Made by a program: the position numbers and the translations under genes
Notes under the pieces: generated by a model
The model's database searches: none
The model's input: only the letters and a program-made list of their open reading frames with translations
What the model was told of the DNA's origin: nothing
Source: Deltaproteobacteria bacterium
GTDB taxonomy: Bacteria; Myxococcota_A; UBA796; SXON01
Assembly: GCA_947445035.1 (NCBI GenBank)
Contig: CANFCK010000006.1
Location: forward strand, 1-64,000
Length of the DNA stretch: 64,000 nt
Direction: 5' to 3'
Shown: positions 51,085-58,542 of the stretch, piece after piece
How the letters are laid out: each line of letters starts with the position of its first letter
Numbering within the stretch: position 1 is the first letter of the stretch

Positions 51085-51723
51085 GTGGACACCTCACACC
51101 CTCTCTCGCCCACCCCCGCAGACGGCTGGTACCGCAAGCGCCGTTACCACCACGGCAACCTGCGCTCCTCCGCGCTCGCCCGCGGTCGACAGGTCGTGAC
51201 CTTGCGCGGGCCAGCCGCCCTCACTCTCCGGGGCCTCGCGCGCGACCTCGGCGTCACCGCCACCTCCCTGGTTCGGGAGTTCGGCAACGTGGCCGGCATG
51301 CGCGCCGGCGTCGCGGAGTCCGCGCTCGAATTACTTCGGGCGGAGGCGAGGTTGACGCCCGGTCATAGAATCCCCACGGAAGAGGCCGCCGGCCGCTGGG
51401 TCGCCTTCGCCGCCGCCCAACCCAACCTCTACCGCCTCATGTCCGGCGAGGGCTGGCACGCCCCTGGCTCGGGCCACTACGGAATCCACGGCATGCTCGC
51501 GGTCCGGTCCCCACTCCGAACCCTGGAGGACGCACTCTGCTACCGGTCCCGACGCCTCGGAAACCCGCGCGGCGACCCCGAGCAGGCCTGCTATCTGGCC
51601 TCCGCCATCCACGGCCTCGCCCTCGCACGCATCGACGGCGTCGCGGAGGTCTCGGTGGAAAAGGCGCTCGCGCGGGCGCTCCAACCAATCACGACCCGGT
51701 GGCCCACGCCATCCAGCACATAG
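51085..51723 (+). CDS. TetR/AcrR-family-like transcriptional regulator
   Basis: A 212-residue protein from GTG 51085 (MDTSHPLSPTPADGWYRKRR). The N-terminal YHHGNLRSSALARGRQVV, then LRGLARDLGVTATSLVREFGN (about residues 17-70), matches the TetR helix-turn-helix (YHHGDLR, LSLREIARRLGVS, LYRHF), with Val-Arg-Glu-Phe in place of the usual Tyr-x-His-Phe. The remaining ~135 residues are helical with many Ala/Leu, the usual ligand-binding or dimer domain. The ligand is unknown. Targets may be the adjacent heme-synthesis genes or its own promoter, which is inference. Confidence 0.75.
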   Translation: MDTSHPLSPTPADGWYRKRRYHHGNLRSSALARGRQVVTLRGPAALTLRGLARDLGVTATSLVREFGNVAGMRAGVAESALELLRAEARLTPGHRIPTEEAAGRWVAFAAAQPNLYRLMSGEGWHAPGSGHYGIHGMLAVRSPLRTLEDALCYRSRRLGNPRGDPEQACYLASAIHGLALARIDGVAEVSVEKALARALQPITTRWPTPSST

Positions 51724-51727
51724 AACG

Positions 51728-52774
51728 CTACTTCAACCCGTCCACCGCCACCAACAAGCTGCCATCGTCGCGTACCACCACGTCGTGGACGTTGTAGTAG
51801 GCCGAGGTGTGGGTGGTGTGGACGTTCTCGCCCGCGACGATCTCGTACACGTTGATGCCGTAGTTGTCTTGGGTGGAGCCCCAGGCGCTGATGGCGCCGT
51901 TCTGCAGGTCGGGGACTGCCCAGAGCGGCGCGTCCTCGTCAAGGTCGTAGCCCTTGCTGCTCATCACGTCGTCCCAGCGGCCGCCGCCGTCGATGGTGCG
52001 GTAGATGACGGTGGTGTCGCCGTCTTCGATGCCGGAGACCCAGATGGTGTCGGCCGAGTCGGTCGAAAAGATGATCCGTTGGCCGACGAAGCCGTCCGCG
52101 AAGAGTTGGACGCCAATCTCGTCCCAGCTGGTGCCGCCGGTGTTGCTGCGAAGGACCCCGCCACTGTGGGTCGCGACAACGGCGCTGAGATCGCCGCCGA
52201 AGACTGCCCCGGCGGTGAGCGGGGCGGGAGGGGGTGTGGCGTTGACGGTCCAGGTGGCGCCGAAGTCAAGGGAGGTGACCGCACCGCGGGGTTGAACGCC
52301 CCGCAAGGTGCCGGGGACGGCGGCATCGAAGGCGACCTCGCCCAAGAACGGCTCGCCGGCGTCGGTGGCCACCCAGGACAAGGCGCCGTCGGTGCTCGTC
52401 GCGGTGCTGCTGCTGGCGCGATCGAAGGCGTAGATGGTGTTGCCGGCCGCGACGAGGTCCCAGTCCCCCGTGCCCGGTAGCCGGCTGCCCGGCTCCTCCC
52501 AGTTGCAGCCGTCGTCGGCACTGGTGAAGAGCTCTCCCCCGGCGACGGACACGTAGCCGCCGTCGGAAAGCGGGCCGGCCACGCTGGTGGTGGCCACAAA
52601 CTCGTCGGGTTGCTCGGTGGGAAAGTGGGTGACGTCGCCGTCGATGATGAGGATGCCGCGCGCGCCGTGGATGCGATCGCAGGAGACCTCGCTGGTGTCG
52701 CTTCCGCCGACTTTGTCGGTGGAGCCGGTGTCACAGGCGGCGGCGAACAGAACCAGGACCACGATCGACTTCAT
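51728..52774 (-). CDS. Lipoprotein with BNR/sortilin-like beta-propeller
   Basis: A 348-residue protein starting MKSIVVLVLFAAACDTGS, with lipobox AAAC and Cys14 as the likely lipidated residue. Repeats of the type TSADDGCNWEEPGSRL, TSTDGALSWVATD, SLDFGATWTVNAT, SNTGGTSWDEIG and RTIDGGGRWDDV (S-x-D-x-G-x-x-W) are Asp-box motifs of BNR or sortilin/VPS10-like propellers. The function is not known; such propellers bind proteins or glycans at the surface. It overlaps the upstream rRNA methyltransferase gene stop (TGATG), so the two are co-transcribed although functionally unlike. Confidence 0.8.
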   Translation of the reverse strand: MKSIVVLVLFAAACDTGSTDKVGGSDTSEVSCDRIHGARGILIIDGDVTHFPTEQPDEFVATTSVAGPLSDGGYVSVAGGELFTSADDGCNWEEPGSRLPGTGDWDLVAAGNTIYAFDRASSSTATSTDGALSWVATDAGEPFLGEVAFDAAVPGTLRGVQPRGAVTSLDFGATWTVNATPPPAPLTAGAVFGGDLSAVVATHSGGVLRSNTGGTSWDEIGVQLFADGFVGQRIIFSTDSADTIWVSGIEDGDTTVIYRTIDGGGRWDDVMSSKGYDLDEDAPLWAVPDLQNGAISAWGSTQDNYGINVYEIVAGENVHTTHTSAYYNVHDVVVRDDGSLLVAVDGLK

Positions 52775-54312
52775 CAGGCTGTCTCCGCCGCCAAGGTAGC
52801 CGGCGCGCGCTCAAAACGCGCGACGACCTCGATGTGTGCGGTGTGCGGGAACAGATCGACCGCCGTCCATGACGTGCAGCGCCAGCCCGCGGCCAGGAGG
52901 GCCCGTCCGTCCCGGAGCAGGCTGCTGGGCTTGCACGCGACGTACACCAGGACGTCGGCGATGACGGTTGACAATAGCTTAAGCGCGTCGGGATGCAATC
53001 CAGCGCGGGGAGGATCCACCAATACCGCCAGCCGGCCGTTGCTCAGGGCGTCGCCGTACTCACGGAGCAGCTCCGGGAGCACCAGCTCAGCCCGACCGGC
53101 ACGGTAGTCGGCGCGGATGCCGAGCGCCTCTGCGTTACGGCGCGCTTCTTCGATGCCCTCGGCGACGAGGTCTACGCCAGCGATGGCCTCGAAGCGGCGA
53201 TGCAGCGCCAGTCCGAGCGCGCCGACTCCGCAGTAGAGGTCCAGCAGCAGTCCGCCGCTTCCGAGCGCGTCCGCGATCACCTCCAGCAGCACCTCCGCGC
53301 CGCTGGGGTTCACCTGAAAGAAGGCCAGCGGCGACAGCGTCATCGGCACTCCGCCCAGCGAGACGTACAGCGTGGCCTCGCCGGCAAGGACCTCCTTCAA
53401 CTCGCCCAAAGCGGCGTCGCTGATGCGGTCTGTGGTGTACCAGAGCACGCCGCGCACACCCCAGTTTGACGCGTGCGCGCGCAGCCAGGCTTCGTGCTCG
53501 GGACTGGCGAGGGCGGTGTAGATCAGGACAAGCACGCCGCTTTCGCCGCTGCGAAGGCCCAAATGCCGCCAAAATCCGGTCTGGGCGTGCGGATCCCACG
53601 CCGCAAAGGGAGAGGCGAGCACGTCGCCGCGGATGCGCTCCAGAGCGGCGTTGATCGACGGGACCGCGATGGCGCACGCCGGGACATCGACGATGCGATC
53701 GAAGCGGCCCGGGCCGTGGAAGCCAAGGAAGCGGTTGGGGGGCGGGAGGTCGGCCGCTTGCCGGGTCGGTTCCCCGGCGCCCTCGGCAGGGTCGCGGGTC
53801 GGCGCCGGGGGAGTCGTGTCGGCGACGGTCGCCGCAACATCAGCCTCCGTCGTCGCATGCTCGCAGGCCCGCGCGGCCTTCGCCGCCGCCTGTTCGTCGC
53901 GACTAAGGTAGCGCTCGACACCGAAGCTCAGCTCGAGGCGATTGCGGTAGCCGTAGCCATCGCCCGGCGTTGCACGCATCGAGGGGTCGGCCACGCCAAG
54001 CGGCGCCAGCAGCGTCGTGAGCGTATCCATACGCGCCCGCCGCTGTGACTCAGGTGGCAGCGGCTGATAGAGGCAGCCGCCACAGACTCCGAACTGCGGG
54101 CACAAGGCTGCGATCGCGTCGGCGGGGGGGCGTAGCTCACCCAAAAGCGCGCCGCCGGCGGGGCGCCCGCCGGCCAGGACCAGCGCCCCGGGAACAGCGC
54201 CGCGAATCGTCCATCGCCGCCCGCGATCGTCCAAGCCGGTGCCCATGCCATCCTCGTCGAGTCCGTCGATCTCGACTTCGACCGGAGGTCGCATCGTCCG
54301 CTTGTGTGCCAT
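52774..54312 (-). CDS. TrmA/RlmD-family 23S rRNA (uracil-C5)-methyltransferase
   Basis: A 512-residue protein starting MAHKRTMRPPVEVEIDGL; an in-frame TTG 18 nt upstream is less likely. Residues 10-60 form a TRAM RNA-binding domain (DGLDEDGMGTG, GAVPGALVLA). CPQFGVCGGCLYQ gives three cysteines of a [4Fe-4S] cluster, with the fourth in VDVPACAI. The methyltransferase domain has LLLDLYCGVGALGLAL (SAM binding), VLVDPPRAGLH and VACKPSSLLRD, whose Cys is the catalytic nucleophile. This is the RlmD/RumA group that makes m5U in 23S rRNA. A Thr/Pro/Ala-rich insertion of about 45 residues follows the RNA-recognition segment and looks disordered. It diverges from feoA. Confidence 0.88.
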   Translation of the reverse strand: MAHKRTMRPPVEVEIDGLDEDGMGTGLDDRGRRWTIRGAVPGALVLAGGRPAGGALLGELRPPADAIAALCPQFGVCGGCLYQPLPPESQRRARMDTLTTLLAPLGVADPSMRATPGDGYGYRNRLELSFGVERYLSRDEQAAAKAARACEHATTEADVAATVADTTPPAPTRDPAEGAGEPTRQAADLPPPNRFLGFHGPGRFDRIVDVPACAIAVPSINAALERIRGDVLASPFAAWDPHAQTGFWRHLGLRSGESGVLVLIYTALASPEHEAWLRAHASNWGVRGVLWYTTDRISDAALGELKEVLAGEATLYVSLGGVPMTLSPLAFFQVNPSGAEVLLEVIADALGSGGLLLDLYCGVGALGLALHRRFEAIAGVDLVAEGIEEARRNAEALGIRADYRAGRAELVLPELLREYGDALSNGRLAVLVDPPRAGLHPDALKLLSTVIADVLVYVACKPSSLLRDGRALLAAGWRCTSWTAVDLFPHTAHIEVVARFERAPATLAAETA

Positions 54313-54389
54313 CGGGGGGTCCGCTAACAAAAAGCAGCGACCTTGGCCCGGTCCCCGGGTTCACGCGGGTCGCCGCTCACCCCCGGTTG

Positions 54390-54421
54390 ATATTGACATT
54401 CGTTCTCAATATAGGTAGATT
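54390..54421 (+). promoter_or_regulatory. Fur-like operator overlapping the feoA promoter
   Basis: ATATTGA-9 bp-TCAATAT (54390-54412) is a perfect 7-bp inverted repeat; the core ATTGACATTCGTTCTCAAT is 19 bp, the size of a Fur box. A sigma-70-like TTGACA (54393-54398), a 17-bp spacer and TAGATT (54416-54421) overlap it. The -10 ends 6 nt before the feoA ATG. Repression by a Fur-family (or DtxR-like) iron sensor is the expected control of feoAB. This is the clearest regulated promoter in the window. Confidence 0.75.
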
Positions 54422-54427
54422 CTCCCG

Positions 54428-54679
54428 ATGACGAACACGCTGGCATCGATGCCGAAGGGGTCGCTCGGTACCATCGCGGCGCTCGGCGGCGAGCGCGGGT
54501 TCCGCCGCCGGCTCCTGGAACTTGGCTTTCTACCCGGCACTCGGGTCCGCCTTCTCGGCGCCGCTCCTATGGGCGATCCCCTGGATGTCGAGATTCGCGG
54601 CTGTCGTTACTCGCTGCGGCGCGCCGAAGCGGAGCAGGTGGTGGTCGAGCCCGCTGCCGTCGCCGTTGCGGCAACGTAG
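54428..54679 (+). CDS. feoA: Ferrous iron transport accessory protein FeoA
   Basis: An 83-residue SH3-like-fold protein (MTNTLASMPKGSLGTIAAL, GFRRRLLELGFLPGTRVRLLG, PLDVEIRGCRYSLRRAEA). The order L.LG..pG..v.v....PL.i...g....l.....a matches FeoA. It is thought to bind FeoB and modulate ferrous iron uptake. The ATG at 54428 has no Shine-Dalgarno and lies 6 nt after the -10 box, so initiation is probably leaderless. It overlaps feoB by 1 nt. Confidence 0.9.
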   Translation: MTNTLASMPKGSLGTIAALGGERGFRRRLLELGFLPGTRVRLLGAAPMGDPLDVEIRGCRYSLRRAEAEQVVVEPAAVAVAAT

Positions 54680-56784
54680 TGTCGGCTCGCTCCACGGCCC
54701 GGGTCGCCATCGCCGGCAATCCCAACACTGGCAAGACCAGTCTCTTCAACCGATTGACCGGGGCCAACGCCCGGGTTGGCAACTACGCGGGCGTCACTGT
54801 CGAACGGGAGGAGGCCACCTGGCGGCTGCCCGGCCTTGACGTCGAGCTGGTCGACATCCCGGGGACCTACTCCCTGGCCGCACGTTCAGGGGAAGAGCAG
54901 ATCGCCGTACGCGCTCTCTTCGGCCTGGACGGTGCGCCGCGCCCGCAGCTCGTCGTGCTGGTCGTCGACAGCACCCAACTCGTGCGCAACCTGTACCTGG
55001 CGCTCCAACTGGCCGAGGCGCAGCTGCCCTTCGTCATCGCGCTGAACCTCGCGGACGTTGCGCGGAAAACCGGCATCCAGCCCGATGCCAGCAGGGTTTC
55101 AGCGGCGTTCGGCGTTCCCGCGGTCCTGGTCAGTGCGGCTACCGGCGAGGGGCTCACTGCGCTCGGTGCAGTGGTGGCCGAGGCGCTCGAAAATCCGCCG
55201 AAGCCCATGTTGGCACTGGCCTACCCCCAGGCCCTCGAAGCCGACCTCGCGGGTTTGCTCCCCTACGCGGAGGCCGCGACTCCGGGCGAAGCGCGGGCCC
55301 TCTCGTTGTGGTCGATCCTGTCGGTGGAAGAGGGCGATGAGCTTTTGGGCGTGCCGGTCGCGGTCCGGACGGTGGTAGGCGCCATCCGCAGCAGAGCCGC
55401 GATTGCGGGTCGGGACCCCGACTTGGAGATCGTCGGTACCCGCTACCGTTATCTGGAGGCCCAGGACTTCGGAGCTGCCCCTCCTAAAGCGGGAATCGCC
55501 TTCAGCGAGCGGGTGGACCGTGTCGTCTTGCACCCGCTCAGCGGCGCCGCGCTTTTCCTGGTCGTGATGACGCTGATGTTCCAGGCGCTCTTTGCCTGGA
55601 GTGAACCGGCTGTAGCGATGGTAGAACAGGCGTTTTCTGCGGTCGGTGCGGGACTCGCCGCGATCCTGCCTGCGGGCGTTTTCACCGATCTGGTGGTGGA
55701 CGGTCTCGTCGCCGGCGTCGGCAGCGTCGTCGTCTTCCTCCCCCAGATCCTGCTCCTTTTCTGTTTCATCGGCTTTCTGGAAGACTGCGGCTACATGGCG
55801 CGGGTCGCGTTCCTCGTCGACCGGATGATGAAGAGCGTTGGGCTGCACGGTCGCGCCTTCGTGCCGATGCTCTCCGGCTACGCGTGCGCGGTCCCCGCGA
55901 TCATGGCCACGCGCACGCTGGAGCGCCGTCGCGACCGCCTGCTCACGATGATGGTCGTGCCGCTGATGTCGTGCTCGGCGCGCCTGCCGGTCTACACCCT
56001 GGTCGTCGCGACCGTATTTGCCGACGATTCCGAGGTCCTGGGCCTGTCAACGCGCGCGGTCACGATGGTGGGAATGTACCTTTTCTCGACGGGAATGGCG
56101 ATTTTGGCCGCGGCTGTGCTCGGTCGCACGCTGCTCCGCGGCCCCCAGATCCCGCTCTTGCTGGAGCTGCCGCCGTATCGCATGCCCCGCCTCCCGACCG
56201 TGCTGCGCCAGATGTGGCTCCGGGCGCGGGCGTTTCTGACCGAGGCGGGGAGCACGATCCTGGTCGCGACGGTGATCTTGTGGGGACTTTTGTATTTTCC
56301 GCGCTACGAGTCCCCGATCGTGGATGTCCCCGCCTCCGAAGATGTGGCGTCCGCCGCACAGTTGGAGCACAGCTACGGAGGACGTTTGGGGCAGTTCATC
56401 GAGCCTGCGATCCGCCCGCTCGGTTTTGACTGGAAGATCGGCGTCGGCCTGGTCGGGTCCTTCGCGGCGCGCGAGGTCTTCGTCGCGACGATGGGCGTGA
56501 TGTACGGGATCGGCGACGACGCGGACGAAGGTTCCACGCCGTTGCGAGACCGGATGAAGGGGGAGACCCGCGCGGACGGCACGCCGCTCTGGACGCCGCT
56601 CACCGGCGTCTCGCTGATGGTCTTCTTCGCGCTCTCGGCGCAATGCCTCAGCACCATCGCGGTCGTCCGCCGCGAATCACGGTCGTGGGCGTGGGCGAGC
56701 TTCCTGTTCGTGTACATGACGGTGCTGGCGTGGGTGGCCAGCCTCTCGGTGTATGGCGGCGGGATCTGGCTGGGCTTCCGGTAG
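54679..56784 (+). CDS. feoB: Ferrous iron transport protein B
   Basis: A 701-residue inner-membrane transporter with an N-terminal G-protein domain: G1 AGNPNTGKTS (about 12-21), G2 ANARVGNYAGVTVE, G3 DIPGTYSL, G4 NLAD. The membrane part contains the two inverted Gate motifs (FLEDCGYMARVAFLVDRMMKSVGLHGRAFVPML, then the later half) and about eight to ten hydrophobic segments. It is at the shorter end for FeoB (E. coli 773) but has all parts. The GTG at 54679 shares a base with the feoA stop. No feoC follows. It imports Fe(II), with expression predicted to rise when iron is scarce through the upstream operator. Confidence 0.95.
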   Translation: MSARSTARVAIAGNPNTGKTSLFNRLTGANARVGNYAGVTVEREEATWRLPGLDVELVDIPGTYSLAARSGEEQIAVRALFGLDGAPRPQLVVLVVDSTQLVRNLYLALQLAEAQLPFVIALNLADVARKTGIQPDASRVSAAFGVPAVLVSAATGEGLTALGAVVAEALENPPKPMLALAYPQALEADLAGLLPYAEAATPGEARALSLWSILSVEEGDELLGVPVAVRTVVGAIRSRAAIAGRDPDLEIVGTRYRYLEAQDFGAAPPKAGIAFSERVDRVVLHPLSGAALFLVVMTLMFQALFAWSEPAVAMVEQAFSAVGAGLAAILPAGVFTDLVVDGLVAGVGSVVVFLPQILLLFCFIGFLEDCGYMARVAFLVDRMMKSVGLHGRAFVPMLSGYACAVPAIMATRTLERRRDRLLTMMVVPLMSCSARLPVYTLVVATVFADDSEVLGLSTRAVTMVGMYLFSTGMAILAAAVLGRTLLRGPQIPLLLELPPYRMPRLPTVLRQMWLRARAFLTEAGSTILVATVILWGLLYFPRYESPIVDVPASEDVASAAQLEHSYGGRLGQFIEPAIRPLGFDWKIGVGLVGSFAAREVFVATMGVMYGIGDDADEGSTPLRDRMKGETRADGTPLWTPLTGVSLMVFFALSAQCLSTIAVVRRESRSWAWASFLFVYMTVLAWVASLSVYGGGIWLGFR

Positions 56785-56798
56785 GGGCGCCCCGCCCG

Positions 56799-57452
56799 CT
56801 ACTGCTCTTTCTTCTTGCCCTTCTTCTTTCCGCCGCCCTTCTTTCCCGGCCCATCGCCCTTTTCCAGGCGCTTGTAGATGTCGGACACGTCCGGCACCAG
56901 GACGACCTCGATCCGGCGATTCTGAGCCTGTCCCGCGGCGGAGCTGTTTTCCCCCTTGGGATGGGTGTCGCCAAAGGTGGCCGCGCTGAGCTTGGTGCGA
57001 GGGAATCCGGCGGCGACCATCGCCTCGGTCACGACGATTCCGCGTGCCGCGCCGAGGTACCAGTTGTTGGGGAACTGCGGGGTGTTGATCGGGTCGTTGT
57101 CGGTGTGCCCCTCAACCTGGAAGTCGCGGTCGGGCGACCGGCGTGACAGCGCGCGGGCGAGCTGTTGCAGCGCGTCTTTGCCATCCGCTGAAAGCTCGGC
57201 GCTGCCTTTCTGAAAGAGCACGTCGCTCTTCAGGCCAAGGGTCACCCGGCCGTTTTCCACTTCGACCGTCAAGAGCCCCTTGTCGACCAGCGGCTTGAGG
57301 TCTTCTTTGAGCTCCCGCACGGTGGTGCGCTCCTTCTCCACGATCGCGTCCAGCCGGGTGACGCGCGCGACGAGGCGGGCATTTTCTTCTTGGAGGGCCT
57401 GGAATTCTTCCTGGGAAATGCAAGCGAGGATCAGCGCGAAGACAAACGACAT
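56799..57452 (-). CDS. OmpA-family lipoprotein with coiled coil and Lys-rich tail
   Basis: A 217-residue protein starting MSFVFALILACISQEE, with a very short leader and putative lipidated Cys11. Residues 15-60 are a coiled coil (FQALQEENARLVARVTRLDAIVEKE). The OmpA/MotB peptidoglycan-binding domain covers about 70-190: LFQKGSAELSADGKDAL, DFQVEGHTDNDPI (the conserved GHTD) and GQAQNRRIEVVLVP. The last 25 residues are mostly Lys and Gly. It tethers the outer membrane to peptidoglycan, Pal-like. It is convergent with feoB, 14 bp apart. Confidence 0.9.
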   Translation of the reverse strand: MSFVFALILACISQEEFQALQEENARLVARVTRLDAIVEKERTTVRELKEDLKPLVDKGLLTVEVENGRVTLGLKSDVLFQKGSAELSADGKDALQQLARALSRRSPDRDFQVEGHTDNDPINTPQFPNNWYLGAARGIVVTEAMVAAGFPRTKLSAATFGDTHPKGENSSAAGQAQNRRIEVVLVPDVSDIYKRLEKGDGPGKKGGGKKKGKKKEQ

Positions 57453-57561
57453 GGGGGCTCCCGGTTTGGGCTGGTAACGCGCGGAGCGGTTTGGGCGATG
57501 GCCCGCGCCAGGGCGTCGTTGCGGCGAAGGAGGCGGCCGGCCATCGCGGCGCCGTCGGCAC

Positions 57562-58020
57562 CTACCCCGAGATCACCACGCTGCGACCAAGGTCGTGGAG
57601 CACCCCCGCCACCGCCGCGGCCGCCTGCGCCGCGAGGTTCGTGCAACTCAAAAGCCGCGCCCGCGAGCCGAAGTCCACAAAGGGAGCGGTGCGCTCGTTG
57701 CACGACGCGTCGGGAGAGCCGGGAATCGCGGCGGCCAGCGTAAGGCGATACTGTTCGATACCCACTTTCAGCTCGGCCGTGGCTCCTCCGCAGGGGTCCG
57801 GGTCGCCGAGAATTTCCCCCAGGACCAGGGCCCCGGCTTGCAGGGCCCCGCACGTCCCGAGCCCGGTCAGGCCCCCCTTTCGCAACGACTGGTAGCTGCG
57901 CGAGGGCAGGCCGAAGGTCTCCGCCAGGGCGATTCCGCAGCTTCTATGGGCGACGGTTTCACCCAGGTACAGGGTGTGCGCCCGCGCGCGAGCCGCCTCG
58001 ACGTACGCCGCGCGCGTCAA
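57562..58020 (-). CDS. C_GCAxxG_C_C family protein
   Basis: A 152-residue protein from TTG 58020, which overlaps the TGA of the upstream gene (TTGA). Cys pattern: AHRSCGIALAETFGL, GLTGLGTCGALQAGALVLGEILG (GxCGAxxxG), DPCGG, ASCNERT and RLLSCTNLA. This resembles the C_GCAxxG_C_C family of putative redox-active proteins, here with GTCGALxAG in place of GCAxxG. The function is unknown. No signal peptide is present. Confidence 0.65.
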   Translation of the reverse strand: MTRAAYVEAARARAHTLYLGETVAHRSCGIALAETFGLPSRSYQSLRKGGLTGLGTCGALQAGALVLGEILGDPDPCGGATAELKVGIEQYRLTLAAAIPGSPDASCNERTAPFVDFGSRARLLSCTNLAAQAAAAVAGVLHDLGRSVVISG

Positions 58021-58532
58021 CGCACGGCCGGACCGGGGGGCTTGGGGGCGGGCGGGGCCATGGCGCCCGCGCCGAGCACCCAGTACGGGCTGCCGGCCAA
58101 TTGGGTCTTGAGCTGCGCCACCTGTTGCGGGTGCAGCTCAAAGGTCTGGGGCTGGCCGGTCTGCGGATCCGCTTGGGTGGCGAACCACCGATCACCGGCT
58201 TTCGATTTGTGCAGGAGCAGGCCCCGGGGGTCATCGTACGCCACGACGAGGTCCTTGGACGTCAGCGGACGATTGGGGTCCTCCGGCTCTGGCGGCGGCG
58301 GCGGCGGCGGCGGAGGAGGCGCGGCGACCTTGGGTGCCGCGGTGGCCTCCAGCACCTCCTCAATCTCCCACTGAACTTCGAGCAACTCGCCCCGCCGCGC
58401 GCTGTCCAAGGCCTCCCGCACGGCCTTGCCGCCCGGCGCCGCGATCGCCGCGATGAGCTCCGCGCGCACGACCGCGCGCTGGGCTTCACTTCCACTCCGC
58501 ATCCGCGCGACTGCGTCCGCAACCAGGTCCAT
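58017..58532 (-). CDS. Unknown protein with polyproline linker
   Basis: A 171-residue protein from ATG 58532 (MDLVADAVARMRSGSEAQR); a GTG 27 nt upstream is possible. The N-terminal 65 residues are helical, then a run of ten prolines (58285-58320, encoded by a GGC/GCC-type trinucleotide repeat) links to a ~75-residue C-terminal domain (LVVAYDDPRGLLLHKS, then LAGSPYWVLGAGAMAPP). I do not recognise a domain. Its stop overlaps the C_GCAxxG gene start. It diverges from the cNMP-binding/methyltransferase gene with only about 10 bp between starts. Confidence 0.65.
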   Translation of the reverse strand: MDLVADAVARMRSGSEAQRAVVRAELIAAIAAPGGKAVREALDSARRGELLEVQWEIEEVLEATAAPKVAAPPPPPPPPPPEPEDPNRPLTSKDLVVAYDDPRGLLLHKSKAGDRWFATQADPQTGQPQTFELHPQQVAQLKTQLAGSPYWVLGAGAMAPPAPKPPGPAVR

Positions 58533-58542
58533 CTGTGCCTCG

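Noticed and set aside
58285..58320. Polyproline-coding trinucleotide run as a CRISPR or other repeat array
   Set aside because: It is a simple GGC-type microsatellite within one coding frame; no spacers or longer repeats.
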